NCBI GenBank assembly: GCA_938017795.1
Contig: CALIJZ010000051.1
Coordinates: forward strand, 27,767 to 91,766
Reading direction: 5' to 3'
Length of the DNA stretch: 64,000 nt
DNA from: an uncultured Bacteriovoracaceae bacterium
Lineage (GTDB): Bacteria > Bdellovibrionota > Bacteriovoracia > Bacteriovoracales > Bacteriovoracaceae
In this document: positions 51,882 through 60,802 of the stretch, piece by piece
Layout: every line of letters starts with the position of its first letter
How positions within the stretch are numbered: the stretch's first letter is position 1
Program-made: the position numbers and the translations under genes
Notes under the pieces: model-generated
Database searches by the model: none
What the model was told of the DNA's origin: nothing
What the model saw: the letters and a program-made list of their open reading frames with translations, nothing else

Positions 51882-53558
51882 ATGAAAAAAGTTATGAATA
51901 TTATTGGCTTAGTTTTACTTAGCTTTGTATTAAGTTGTTCGAAGTCTACTATGAACGCTCACTTAGACGGAACTCAGTCAGCAAGTAATCCATTATTAAA
52001 TGCAAAGAAAACTCAGATGGGAGCGGATTCAAGTTCATCAATTGATGGAAATTCTGCAACTGGAACTGATAGTGAGACTGGTGGTACAGCCGAACCATCT
52101 AAACCTAAAGAAGACTTATCAAAAGATGATTGGTTCAACGCATCCCATTTTGATGGGACGGGTGGTATTGGAGTAAACAAAGCGATAGAGCTGTTAGGCA
52201 ACCCTATTAAAGAAGTTATCGTTGCCGTTATTGATTCTGGAGTTGATGTAAATCACGAAGACCTTCAGGGTAAAATTTGGATTAATAAAAATGAAATACC
52301 AGGAGATGGAATCGATAATGATAAGAATGGATATATTGATGATATCGCTGGATGGAATTTTCTAGGAGTTAAAGAAGGTAATGCGAGTTTTAATTTATCA
52401 AAACTAAAAGACACAATTTTAATGACTAGAGGTAATGATAAGTTCCAAATCAATGAAGAAACGTTAGAAGTAACTAGAGAAATGGTAAGATTAAGAAAAC
52501 AAGTTGAAATTGATGGTGACCTACTTTCAGAGAGTGATCAAAAATATTATAAAAAGTTGGGTCTATATAAGAAAGCTGAACTTGATTATGCTAAAAGTAT
52601 TTTAGAGAGCAGTAAATGTGATCCAAATGCTAAAGAGCCTGTTGGATACTGTAAAAGAGTATTAGATTATGTTAAAAAGCAAACACAACAATATTTAAAT
52701 GAAAAATTCACAAATCCCTTAAGAGCTAAACTTAATGAAGAAAAAGCTCTTTACGGAATTGGTTATGGTAATAATGATGTTCAAGGACCAGATGCCGGTC
52801 ACGGAACTCATGTTGCAGGAATAATTGCAGCGACAAGAGACAATGGGAAGGGAATTAATGGAGTTGCGAGCAATGTTAAAATTATGGCATTAAGAGCAGT
52901 TCCAGACGGTGATGAGTACGATGAAGATATTTCAAACTCAATTAGGTATGCAGTAGATAATGGAGCGAGTGTTATAAATATGAGCTTTGGTAAAGCCTTT
53001 TCTGCAAATAAGAACTCGGTTCAAAAAGCAATTAAATATGCTCAAAAAAATGGAGTTCTACTAGTTCATGCAGCAGGAAATGATGGAAAAGAAATTGATG
53101 AAACTAATAATTTTCCAAATAAAAAATTATCATTCAAGAAAGCAAATAATTATCTAAGTGTTGGAGCCAGTACCAAGGCAGTTGACTATGTTCAAAGAAC
53201 ATTAGCTGATGGAGAAGTTATTTCAGGATTAGTTGCTAATTTTTCTAATTATAGTTACGAATACGTAGATATCTTTGCTCCTGGTTATAATATTGGTTCA
53301 ACTGTTCCTGGCAATAAATACGATGCCTATAGTGGGACTTCTATGGCAGCTCCAGTAGCAGCTGGTGCAGCAGCATTTTTAATATCTCATTTCCCAGAGC
53401 TTAATGCTAAAGAAACAAAAGAAGTTCTTATGCAATCATCGAGACAATATAATGGGTTACAAATTATTAACCCTGTCGAAGAGCTTTTTAGTCAGCTTTC
53501 TCAATCTGGTGGTGTTGTAGATCTTGAAAAAGCAGTTGAGTCATTATTAAGTAAATAA
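51882..53558 (+). CDS. Subtilisin-family (S8) lipoprotein protease with a long insertion
   Basis: The product has 558 residues from ATG 51882 (ribosome site GGGAGG); earlier in-frame starts precede the signal sequence. A lipobox VLSC (Cys about residue 16) makes it a lipoprotein. The triad is D118 (AVIDSGVDVNHEDL), H307 (DAGHGTHVAG) and S487 (SGTSMAAPVAAG), with the oxyanion Asn in HAAGND. The Asp-to-His distance of 189 residues is far above the usual 30-70. The insert (about 165-290) is a charged helical block with a Cys pair (CDPNAKEPVGYC). It is probably a surface protease. Confidence 0.92.
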   Translation: MKKVMNIIGLVLLSFVLSCSKSTMNAHLDGTQSASNPLLNAKKTQMGADSSSSIDGNSATGTDSETGGTAEPSKPKEDLSKDDWFNASHFDGTGGIGVNKAIELLGNPIKEVIVAVIDSGVDVNHEDLQGKIWINKNEIPGDGIDNDKNGYIDDIAGWNFLGVKEGNASFNLSKLKDTILMTRGNDKFQINEETLEVTREMVRLRKQVEIDGDLLSESDQKYYKKLGLYKKAELDYAKSILESSKCDPNAKEPVGYCKRVLDYVKKQTQQYLNEKFTNPLRAKLNEEKALYGIGYGNNDVQGPDAGHGTHVAGIIAATRDNGKGINGVASNVKIMALRAVPDGDEYDEDISNSIRYAVDNGASVINMSFGKAFSANKNSVQKAIKYAQKNGVLLVHAAGNDGKEIDETNNFPNKKLSFKKANNYLSVGASTKAVDYVQRTLADGEVISGLVANFSNYSYEYVDIFAPGYNIGSTVPGNKYDAYSGTSMAAPVAAGAAAFLISHFPELNAKETKEVLMQSSRQYNGLQIINPVEELFSQLSQSGGVVDLEKAVESLLSK

Positions 53559-53570
53559 TTTACCTCTTAA

Positions 53571-53597
53571 CCCTCACATACCTTATATATGTGAGGG
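53571..53597 (+). terminator. Hairpin after the subtilase gene
   Basis: CCCTCACATA (53571-53580) and TATGTGAGGG (53588-53597) form a perfect 10-bp stem with a 7-base loop, 13 bases after the stop. The tail (CCATTTCATTT) is only moderately T-rich. It is a probable terminator or transcript-end stem. Confidence 0.65.
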
Positions 53598-53635
53598 CCA
53601 TTTCATTTAACAACTTATTCAATTATAATTTTCTT

Positions 53636-54424
53636 ATGAAATTTTTATTTCTTCTATTGTCTCTAAACTCTTTAGCAATCATTGAAACAAATAATTTCAA
53701 TTCCATTTTCGATAAACTTGAAAAAGTTTTACTCAAACATGCTCCAGAAAAAATTCTTTTTGTTACCGATCTTGATAATACCATATTAGCAACACAATCT
53801 GATGTTGCTTCTGATCAATGGATTTCTTATCAAGCAAACCTGATTAATAATAATTCACAATCTCCTCTAAAAGTCTTTGACGATTTTCCTACTCTCATAG
53901 ACGCTTGGCACAGCGTAATGAAAGATCAGAAGATGAGAAAAACTGAAGATTATATTCCTAAAAAAATTAAGTCTTTACAAGTAAAAGGCGTTGATACAAT
54001 GATTCTCACTTCAAGAGCTCATATTATTAGAAAAGAAACGATGAGAGAGCTCACTGAGCATAACTTTGATTTTGATAAAAAGCCTTTTAGCCAAAGCTTC
54101 AGATCAATCCTTGATAATTCTGACCGAACAATTGATTTTAAAAATGGGATAGCGATGACTGAAGGAGCTCATAAAGGTCATGCTCTTGACTTTATTTTAA
54201 AAAAGCTTAATAAAACATATGATGTAATCTTTTTCATAGATGATCATAAAAAACATACTGTACGAGTAGAAGAAATACTTTCTAAGAAATCAACTGTTTA
54301 TAGCTTTCGTTATGGAAAAGAGGATATAAATGTAAATGCGTATAAAAACAGTATCGCTAGAATTTCAAAATCAAATAAATTACTTCTCAAACAATATTTA
54401 AAAAATTGCTCAAGGCATTTATAA
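53636..54424 (+). CDS. Exported HAD-like protein (DUF2608 family)
   Basis: The product has 262 residues from ATG 53636, beginning with a signal peptide (MKFLFLLLSLNSLA). The mature part has the haloacid-dehalogenase motifs: motif I ILFVTDLDNTIL with both Asp, motif II MILTSRA, a later Lys, and motif IV VIFFIDDHKKH. DUF2608 proteins are predicted outer-membrane-associated or periplasmic phosphatase-like proteins. The active site is complete, so phosphatase activity is plausible; the substrate is unknown. The start at 53591 is rejected because the signal peptide would be internal. Confidence 0.8.
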   Translation: MKFLFLLLSLNSLAIIETNNFNSIFDKLEKVLLKHAPEKILFVTDLDNTILATQSDVASDQWISYQANLINNNSQSPLKVFDDFPTLIDAWHSVMKDQKMRKTEDYIPKKIKSLQVKGVDTMILTSRAHIIRKETMRELTEHNFDFDKKPFSQSFRSILDNSDRTIDFKNGIAMTEGAHKGHALDFILKKLNKTYDVIFFIDDHKKHTVRVEEILSKKSTVYSFRYGKEDINVNAYKNSIARISKSNKLLLKQYLKNCSRHL

Positions 54425-54427
54425 TTT

Positions 54428-56605
54428 TTAATAATCCAATAAATCTTTTAACTTTTTATACACATCACTTGTCTGAGGTAAAATAACTTCTTCTAAAGCA
54501 GGACAATATGCTACGTGAGTATCTTTAGAGGCAATCCTCATAGGTGGAGCATCTAAGTATTCAAAAGCATTTTCATTAATAAGTGCCATTACTTCTCCAG
54601 CAAAACCAGATGTCTTATGCTCTTCATGGCAAACTAATAACCTATTTGTTTTCTTAACTGAATCAATAACGGAATCAAGATCAAAAGGGACTAAAGTTCT
54701 AGCATCAATAATTTCAATGCTTGCTCCTGTTTCTTCCTCTATTTTCTTTGCAGCATCAATTGATTTTTGAACAAGGGCCCCCCAACAAAGTATTGTGGCA
54801 TCTGTTCCAACTTTTGCAACTCTAGCTTTACCAAATGGAATCATATAATCATCCCCTGGATCAGCACATCTATTATAACCTTGGTAATACAAATGTTTAT
54901 GCTCTAAAAATAAAACAGGATCATCACAACGAATGGCCGTTCTCAAAAGCCCTGCTGCATCTTGAGCAGTTGATGGAAAGACAACTCTTATTCCCGGGAT
55001 ATGAGTAAAAAGAGACTCACCAGATTGAGAGTGATAAATTGAGCCACCCTTTAAATATCCACCAATAGGAACTCTCACAACCATTGGACAAGTATAATCA
55101 CCACCACTTCTATATCGAGTAGTCGCCATTTCATTTTTCAATTGCATATAAGCAGTCCAGATATAATCGAAGAACTGGATTTCAACAACGGGCTTTAATC
55201 CACGCATCGCCATACCAATGGCTCGACCTATTATATTGGCTTCAGCCAAAGGAGAATTAAATACTTGGTTTTCAGTTCCCGATTCCACAGCTTCTCTTTG
55301 ACAACCACTAGTAATTTTAAAGACTCCACCTTTTCCAGATAAGTTCTCATCTTCTAACTTATGAAGTTCTGAAAAGTCAGCTACATCTTCTCCAAACATC
55401 CTAATTTTAGGATTACGCTTGATCTCAGATTTTAGAACTTTATTAATTGTTCCTGCCATTGGAACATCACTTTTTCCTGTAAAATTTGGCTCTGAAGAAA
55501 ATTCATCCGAACTAGGATCAACATCTTCAGAATAAAGATGATCAGCATAAGTTTCAACTTCAGGCCACGGTGTTTTGATAGCCTCTTTCATTGCTTCTTT
55601 AACTTCTTTTTCAATATCATCAATAATTGCATCTACTTCTTTTGCACTAAAAACTTTAGATTCAATTAAAAACTTTGGATAAGAACTGAAGACATCTAAT
55701 TCTTTCTCATCTTTTAATTCTTTAGAAGTTCTATAATATTTATGATCATCTGAAAGAGAGTGAGAATAAGGCCTAGTACAACTTGCGTGAACTAAAGCTG
55801 GTCCCTTGCCACTTCTAATATGTTTTGCAGCTTCTGAAACTGTTGCATAGCTCTCTATCGGACAATTACCATCGCAAGTAAAAATCTCTAACCCTGGAAA
55901 GTTTTTCAATGTCTTAGATATAGAACCTTCCGGTGTCTGAACACTTACTGGAACAGATATAGCAAAACCATTATCTTCAACAACAAACATTACTGGCAAT
56001 TTATTAACCGAAGCAGTTGTTATTCCTTCCCAAAATTCTCCTTGAGAGGTAGTTCCATCTCCGCATGAAACATAGACAACTTCATTTTTATTAAAGTCTA
56101 AGTCTTTAAGTTTATTATCCTTAGCATAAACTCCAGCCTCAGCAAGACCGCAAGCCTGCAAAAACTGTGTTCCAGTACAAGAAGACTTATTAACAATATT
56201 TAATTTTTTATTTCCCCAGTGAGCAGGCATCTGTCTTCCGTAAGAAGCAGTATCTCCGATATTACCATTGGCCTGACAAAGCATTTCATAAGGAGTGACA
56301 CCCAAGCCTAAACACAAGGCTCGATCACGATAATAACAAAGAAAGTAATCATAAGCTGGCTTAAGTACAGCTGAAACAGCAGTGAGGATTCCCTCATGCC
56401 CAGCACCAGAGATTTGGAAAAATGCTTTTGATTGTTTTTTCATTGTTATTTCTGCATCATCAAGCTTTCTAGAAATAACAATATTTTCAAGCATGCCTAA
56501 CAAATCAACTTTTGTTAGGTTATGCTTTTTTATAATTTCAATTTTTTTCTTATAAGACTTAGAAACATTTTTGTCTGAGATAATAAGAGATTTTTGAGCT
56601 GACAT
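54428..56605 (-). CDS. Fused E1 alpha-beta 2-oxo acid dehydrogenase
   Basis: This thiamine-diphosphate E1 decarboxylates a 2-oxo acid (branched-chain or pyruvate-like) and passes the acyl group to lipoyl-E2. The 725-residue product carries both subunits in one chain. The alpha part (about 1-375) has the ThDP motif CGDGTTSQGEFWEG to VVEDNGFAIS. The beta part (about 390-725) has EDVADF, SGTENQVFNSPLAEANIIG and VCHEEHKTSGFAGE. The start ATG 56605 has AAAGGTC; a GTG at 56632 is rejected. No E2 or E3 gene is adjacent. Similar fusions are known in Bacteroidetes and some proteobacteria. Confidence 0.88.
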   Translation of the reverse strand: MSAQKSLIISDKNVSKSYKKKIEIIKKHNLTKVDLLGMLENIVISRKLDDAEITMKKQSKAFFQISGAGHEGILTAVSAVLKPAYDYFLCYYRDRALCLGLGVTPYEMLCQANGNIGDTASYGRQMPAHWGNKKLNIVNKSSCTGTQFLQACGLAEAGVYAKDNKLKDLDFNKNEVVYVSCGDGTTSQGEFWEGITTASVNKLPVMFVVEDNGFAISVPVSVQTPEGSISKTLKNFPGLEIFTCDGNCPIESYATVSEAAKHIRSGKGPALVHASCTRPYSHSLSDDHKYYRTSKELKDEKELDVFSSYPKFLIESKVFSAKEVDAIIDDIEKEVKEAMKEAIKTPWPEVETYADHLYSEDVDPSSDEFSSEPNFTGKSDVPMAGTINKVLKSEIKRNPKIRMFGEDVADFSELHKLEDENLSGKGGVFKITSGCQREAVESGTENQVFNSPLAEANIIGRAIGMAMRGLKPVVEIQFFDYIWTAYMQLKNEMATTRYRSGGDYTCPMVVRVPIGGYLKGGSIYHSQSGESLFTHIPGIRVVFPSTAQDAAGLLRTAIRCDDPVLFLEHKHLYYQGYNRCADPGDDYMIPFGKARVAKVGTDATILCWGALVQKSIDAAKKIEEETGASIEIIDARTLVPFDLDSVIDSVKKTNRLLVCHEEHKTSGFAGEVMALINENAFEYLDAPPMRIASKDTHVAYCPALEEVILPQTSDVYKKLKDLLDY

Positions 56606-56671
56606 AATATGACCTTTGTTTTGTAAGCTCACCCTACCAAAAACAATTCATTTAGTCACCTAGAAGCTTAC

Positions 56672-57253
56672 TTACTTCTTTCTCTTAAACTTGATATTTA
56701 CTAAATATTTATCATATCCATCTTTAGTCGTAACATTGTATTGTTCAAATCTAGATATTTTCTTTTTTCTTATATTGGCCCAAAAGTCTTTAGCTGTTGC
56801 ATTATCTTTAGCATGAATTTTTTCAAGACAATCATTTAATTTAAGCAATCTATATGTTTCAGCATCTACCAATGTTTCATCACCCCTCGTGAATTCTATT
56901 CTTCTAAAAACATTATACTCTTTTAAGGCAGGAGCATCAGAAACTAATTCATCATCTTGGTACTTTTGTCCAAAGCTTAGAGCTGAATCTTTATATTTTT
57001 TTAGGATCTTAATTTTAATTCTTTCTGGGACTTTTTCAGCTTTAACTTTTTTTGAACAAAGAAATTTTAATTGAGCCTTTATCTTACAAATATATCCATT
57101 ATCCTCTAATTCTTTCTTCTTCTCTCTATCTAGAGGTCTTCTTAGATCGATCACTTTATTAGAAATTTTGCCACTCACTTCAATTCCACCAAATTTATAT
57201 GTACTTGAATAAGCAGTTGTAATCATTAGCATCGCAATTAGAATATATTTCAT
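56672..57253 (-). CDS. Exported protein of unknown function
   Basis: The 193-residue product has a signal peptide (about 1-15, ending TTAYS) and a basic mature part rich in Lys with an early beta-strand section (YKFGGIEVSGKISNKVIDLR). Three Cys are spread out (ICKIKAQ, FLCSKK, NDCLEK). No family is recognised. The gene is separated from the E1 gene by 66 bp. The upstream sequence has a ribosome site GGAGAA before the ATG. Confidence 0.65.
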   Translation of the reverse strand: MKYILIAMLMITTAYSSTYKFGGIEVSGKISNKVIDLRRPLDREKKKELEDNGYICKIKAQLKFLCSKKVKAEKVPERIKIKILKKYKDSALSFGQKYQDDELVSDAPALKEYNVFRRIEFTRGDETLVDAETYRLLKLNDCLEKIHAKDNATAKDFWANIRKKKISRFEQYNVTTKDGYDKYLVNIKFKRKK

Positions 57254-57347
57254 TTCTCCTCCATTTTTTTCTTACGTTAACATACTAAATCTTTAAATTT
57301 AAGTAATTTAGCTTTTAGAGCAAGTATTCTTAAGCTATTATGACATC

Positions 57348-57584
57348 GTGGAACCAACTAACTTTTTTTTATTTTGGATCATACTGGCTATTTTCTTCTT
57401 CATTTTAGAAGTTATAATTTCTTACAAGTTCTTCTTTTATCAGGGAATCGCTTCTTTGATTTTAGGCTTTGCTAGCTATTTTGGGAAAGCAGGAAATATC
57501 TTGCAATCTAGTATGTTATTAATCTTTCTAGGTTGTTTTTTCTTATGGATTTTTCAAGACGGAAAAACAATTAATAAATCTTAA
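57348..57584 (+). CDS. Small inner-membrane protein (NfeD N-terminus-like?)
   Basis: The 78-residue product is almost entirely hydrophobic, with two or three helices (FFLFWIILAIFFFILEVII, FFYQGIASLILGFASYFG, MLLIFLGCFFLWIF). The first helix with a Glu near its end (LEVI) recalls NfeD-type membrane segments, but the match is loose. The start is GTG at 57348 without a clear ribosome site. Its stop overlaps the OmpA gene stop by 4 bases. Moderate support only. Confidence 0.5.
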   Translation: MEPTNFFLFWIILAIFFFILEVIISYKFFFYQGIASLILGFASYFGKAGNILQSSMLLIFLGCFFLWIFQDGKTINKS

Positions 57585-58972
57585 TTACAACTTTTTGATT
57601 TTGTTTTTAATATTGCTTCAATTTCTACTCTTCTATTTATTTCTTCAGCTTCAGTAGACCCTGAATTATCAATAAGCATAGTCTCACCTCTTCCTCGAAA
57701 GAATACCTTCTCTTTAGGAATTCCTTGGCTAACCAAAAGTTGAGAAACAGAAATAGCACGTTTTTTAGAAAGTCCCATATTATAACTCTCATCTCCCGGT
57801 GAACTTGTATGACCAGTTACATAGATTTTTTCAATATCATTTAAATTATCTTTAATTCTATTTGTTATAAACTCCAATTGTTCAGGAGATATAATTAAAC
57901 CTACATCGTGAGGAAATCTAACAATAAAAGTATTCATTGAATCAAAGACATATCCATCTTTACAATCTTCTTGATCTAAATTCATTTGAACACCTGTATC
58001 TTCTTCAAGGTCTACAACATTTCTTGGTCTTATAGTACGAGCTTTAGTAAGTCTTTTAGTATTCATCTTGATAGGCTTTATCGCTTCTCTTTTTTGACTC
58101 CATACTCGTGGAGTAAACTTAATACCTGCACTTGCTCGCAAGGTATTACCGTCGCTACCAACTCCCATACCTACTCCTGCAAACCCAGCTATCCTCCGTG
58201 CAATTCCAAAGCTTGTCCCAACATAGAAATCATTCATATTAAAATTACTCGTCCAATCTCTCATGAACTCAGCATTCACTCCCCATTTTTGTGTAATAGG
58301 AACATAAGCACCTACTCCTGTTAAAAACTTTTTACTACCATCAAGGTCTCTAAACTTCGCATCAGGTGAGTTTTTATATCCAACATTTACAACTAAATTC
58401 ATAAAATCAAAAAAATGTTCATATATACCCATGGCCCCCATTCCAAGCTTCCCATCCCCTAACGGATTCATAGTTACAACGTTAGGTATTGATCCGGTTG
58501 GAGCTAAATCAATTGAAGCATCGGATCCAGAACCAGCTGTTGGTAATGTAATAATAGGCATAACAGCTACTGCATATCTTTCTTTAGATAAAAATCGCCA
58601 AGTTAATTTTAAATCAACATCACCAAGTCCAGACTTTGATTCATTCAAGTCATCTTTAAAAATAGAATAAAAAGATGTTGCCCCTAACATTAAATTTCTC
58701 ATCAGATAGGCAGAAACTCCAAAATGAACTGTTTTCATATCCCGAATTACTGGACGAAATTCATCTACAAGGTTGGCATCATCAAGAGTAAGAGGTTCTG
58801 CTAAAAAACTCGCACCAAGAACAAAAGCTAAATCGTAATCATTAAAGACATGGCTGTTTTTCACCCTTGCATCTTCAAGCATTTCATAAGTAAGAGTATT
58901 ACTTCTTTGAAATTGTTGAATATTGATTGCTAATGCTTGAGCACTAATAAGAAAAAGCGTAAAAAACTTCAT
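57581..58972 (-). CDS. OmpA-family outer-membrane protein
   Basis: The 463-residue product has a signal peptide (ending AQALA), a beta-barrel of about 270 residues with strand-rich pieces (MLGATSFYSIFKDDLN, VDLKLTWRFLS, VGMGVGSDGNTLRASAGIKF), a basic linker, and a C-terminal OmpA peptidoglycan-binding domain (about 345-455: IYVTGHTSSPGDESYNMGLS, KKRAISVSQLLVSQGI, INRRVEIEAIL). The diaminopimelate-binding Asp of the GHTD motif is Ser here, which may weaken peptidoglycan binding. It is monocistronic, with the start ATG at 58972. Confidence 0.85.
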   Translation of the reverse strand: MKFFTLFLISAQALAINIQQFQRSNTLTYEMLEDARVKNSHVFNDYDLAFVLGASFLAEPLTLDDANLVDEFRPVIRDMKTVHFGVSAYLMRNLMLGATSFYSIFKDDLNESKSGLGDVDLKLTWRFLSKERYAVAVMPIITLPTAGSGSDASIDLAPTGSIPNVVTMNPLGDGKLGMGAMGIYEHFFDFMNLVVNVGYKNSPDAKFRDLDGSKKFLTGVGAYVPITQKWGVNAEFMRDWTSNFNMNDFYVGTSFGIARRIAGFAGVGMGVGSDGNTLRASAGIKFTPRVWSQKREAIKPIKMNTKRLTKARTIRPRNVVDLEEDTGVQMNLDQEDCKDGYVFDSMNTFIVRFPHDVGLIISPEQLEFITNRIKDNLNDIEKIYVTGHTSSPGDESYNMGLSKKRAISVSQLLVSQGIPKEKVFFRGRGETMLIDNSGSTEAEEINRRVEIEAILKTKSKSCN

Positions 58973-59048
58973 GATGAATCCTTTACGCTTAAGTATATTG
59001 AAAAAAGATAGAACAATACAATCTAGATAAAACTAAATTATATCTATT

Positions 59049-59552
59049 TTATTCTACTCTTTTCCCCTGTCCGTATAAAATGTGATGGTAAGGCCTTGTA
59101 GCTCCTCTAGTTTTATGTAACTTTTTTGGTCCTGAATAAAACACTTCCGTTTTCTTTTCAGATTTATCTTTATTTCTACTAGCAACTTGCCTAGATCTTC
59201 TACCTTCTTTATCTAGAAATTCAGAATTATCGGAAACTGGTTGTATTTTTTCTACATTACTATCATCAATTACTACATAGTCGTGTTCCGATGAAGCAAT
59301 TCCTCGACTCCCTTGAAGTTTTGATAATTCTTTAGCACTTAAATATTTATTTTCTTTATGCAAAGATCGCATTTTCTTTGAAGAGAAACTCTCATAAACT
59401 ATTTTCTCTGAATTTCCGCCCTCAGCAAAAATAACTGGTTTACCTTCACTAAAATATGGATGTTTCTCAGGAATTTGGTCTCCGACCTTATATCCCCTCG
59501 AGGCACAGCCCATCACCATAAAGATTATCCCTAAATAACAAATAAATTTCAT
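59049..59552 (-). CDS. Small lipoprotein of unknown function
   Basis: The 167-residue product has a lipobox VMGC (Cys about residue 16), followed by Ala-Ser. The mature part is basic and probably partly disordered, with Ser/Lys/Arg-rich runs, ending in GATRPYHHILYGQGKRVE. No family is recognised. It has its own leader of about 85 bp after the acidic lipoprotein gene on the same strand. Confidence 0.65.
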   Translation of the reverse strand: MKFICYLGIIFMVMGCASRGYKVGDQIPEKHPYFSEGKPVIFAEGGNSEKIVYESFSSKKMRSLHKENKYLSAKELSKLQGSRGIASSEHDYVVIDDSNVEKIQPVSDNSEFLDKEGRRSRQVASRNKDKSEKKTEVFYSGPKKLHKTRGATRPYHHILYGQGKRVE

Positions 59553-59637
59553 AAAACACTCCCTAAGTATGTCTTATAAAACTAATCGGTTATTTTAGAT
59601 GAGAACTTTACTAAAAAGATATGTTATTTTTTATACC

Positions 59638-60159
59638 CTAATAATCTTCTGGAACTACCTCTTCAAAGGCATCTTCTAACTCTTCATTGGTATTTTTATA
59701 AATTATTTTAGAATCTTGTTTAACTTCTTCTATTTGTGCCTGTGCTGGTTCAAACTTTTGATATTCAACTTTTTCAATAATTTCACCGTCTATAAACTCA
59801 GGGGTTTCTTCAACAACTACTTCATCAATAATCTCTACAGTAGAATCTTTGGTTGTTTTATTATCTGGGTCTTCGAAAGGAATAAGTTCCGTTTCATAGC
59901 TCTCTACAGTTTCACCGATAGGAACAGTCTCATATTTTGCATATTCACTATCCTTATCTAGCTTTGGAGCTTCCTCAATTACTATCTCTCGATTTTCTTT
60001 CTCGTAAGAGTCACAAGGTTTATTCCTGTAATATTCTGGGTAATACCCTAGGTGCTTCTTATGATAACATCCATAATACCCTCTCATATCAGTATAATCT
60101 TCTTCATTCCTTTCTTGAGAAGAACAAGCAATCAAAAAAACTAAAACCAAATATTTCAT
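59638..60159 (-). CDS. Small, highly acidic lipoprotein
   Basis: The 173-residue product has a lipobox FLIAC (Cys about residue 12), followed by Ser-Ser. A Tyr/Cys-rich head (MRGYYGCYHKKHLGYYPEYY) precedes a long Glu/Asp/Val-rich tail with loosely repeated EEVV/EIIE units (about 75-173). The tail is probably extended or disordered and strongly negative. No family is recognised. It lies upstream of the basic lipoprotein gene on the same strand, so an acidic/basic pair is possible but speculative. Confidence 0.65.
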   Translation of the reverse strand: MKYLVLVFLIACSSQERNEEDYTDMRGYYGCYHKKHLGYYPEYYRNKPCDSYEKENREIVIEEAPKLDKDSEYAKYETVPIGETVESYETELIPFEDPDNKTTKDSTVEIIDEVVVEETPEFIDGEIIEKVEYQKFEPAQAQIEEVKQDSKIIYKNTNEELEDAFEEVVPEDY

Positions 60160-60268
60160 ATATATCTCCGATAATCTTATTTAATCATTAAAATAGCATC
60201 TCTTTCAACCCTAAAAGTATAATATGGTTAAAGAAAAATTACTTTTAACCGATAGAATTACTAGAACT

Positions 60269-60802
60269 ATGAATTTAAAAGTGTTTATCCTATTGCTCTT
60301 TCTTCCTTTCCTAAGCTTTAGTGCTATAGAGCATTGTATTGATTCTAAGTTTAAGGAACTAGTCCAAGAGAATAGAAAAAAAGACATTAAAGATGCAGAT
60401 CTACAAAGCATCGCTATCAAAGTTTGTAATTCTATAAATACTCAAGAAATTGTAGATATCAAAATTCAAACAAAAAAAATTAAGACAGCCAGTAAAAGAA
60501 ATTCACAATCAAGCTGTATAAAAAGAAGGCTGTCTGAACTTGGAGCCCAAAGATATAAAGGAAATTTGAATAAAATCACTGAATTGAAAAATATTGCTAC
60601 TGCTGATTGTTTCAATGTAAATTCTTCTAATCGACAAATATCAAAGAAAACCCTCACAAATTCAATTCAAAATCATCGAGATGTTTCACATATGGATTAT
60701 GAAACTTGTGTAGAGAAAAAAATTGCTCAATTAGGTGGTTATCAAGTTCATCCCAACATACTAAAAAAAATTAAAAAACAAGCAAATAGAGAATGCTTAT
60801 AA
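60269..60802 (+). CDS. Exported protein with three Cys-bracketed helical motifs
   Basis: The product has 177 residues from ATG 60269, directly at a signal peptide (MNLKVFILLLFLPFLSFSA); the upstream ATG at 60224 would place 15 polar residues before it. Three motifs of the form Cys-x29-30-Cys follow (C23-C53, C83-C114, C147-C176). The second reads SCIKRRLSELGAQRYKGNLN to the DC end. Each is probably a helical hairpin closed by a disulfide. The same motif occurs in the next gene. The function is unknown. It is the first gene of a three-gene plus-strand cluster and overlaps the reading frame before the next start. Confidence 0.7.
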   Translation: MNLKVFILLLFLPFLSFSAIEHCIDSKFKELVQENRKKDIKDADLQSIAIKVCNSINTQEIVDIKIQTKKIKTASKRNSQSSCIKRRLSELGAQRYKGNLNKITELKNIATADCFNVNSSNRQISKKTLTNSIQNHRDVSHMDYETCVEKKIAQLGGYQVHPNILKKIKKQANRECL

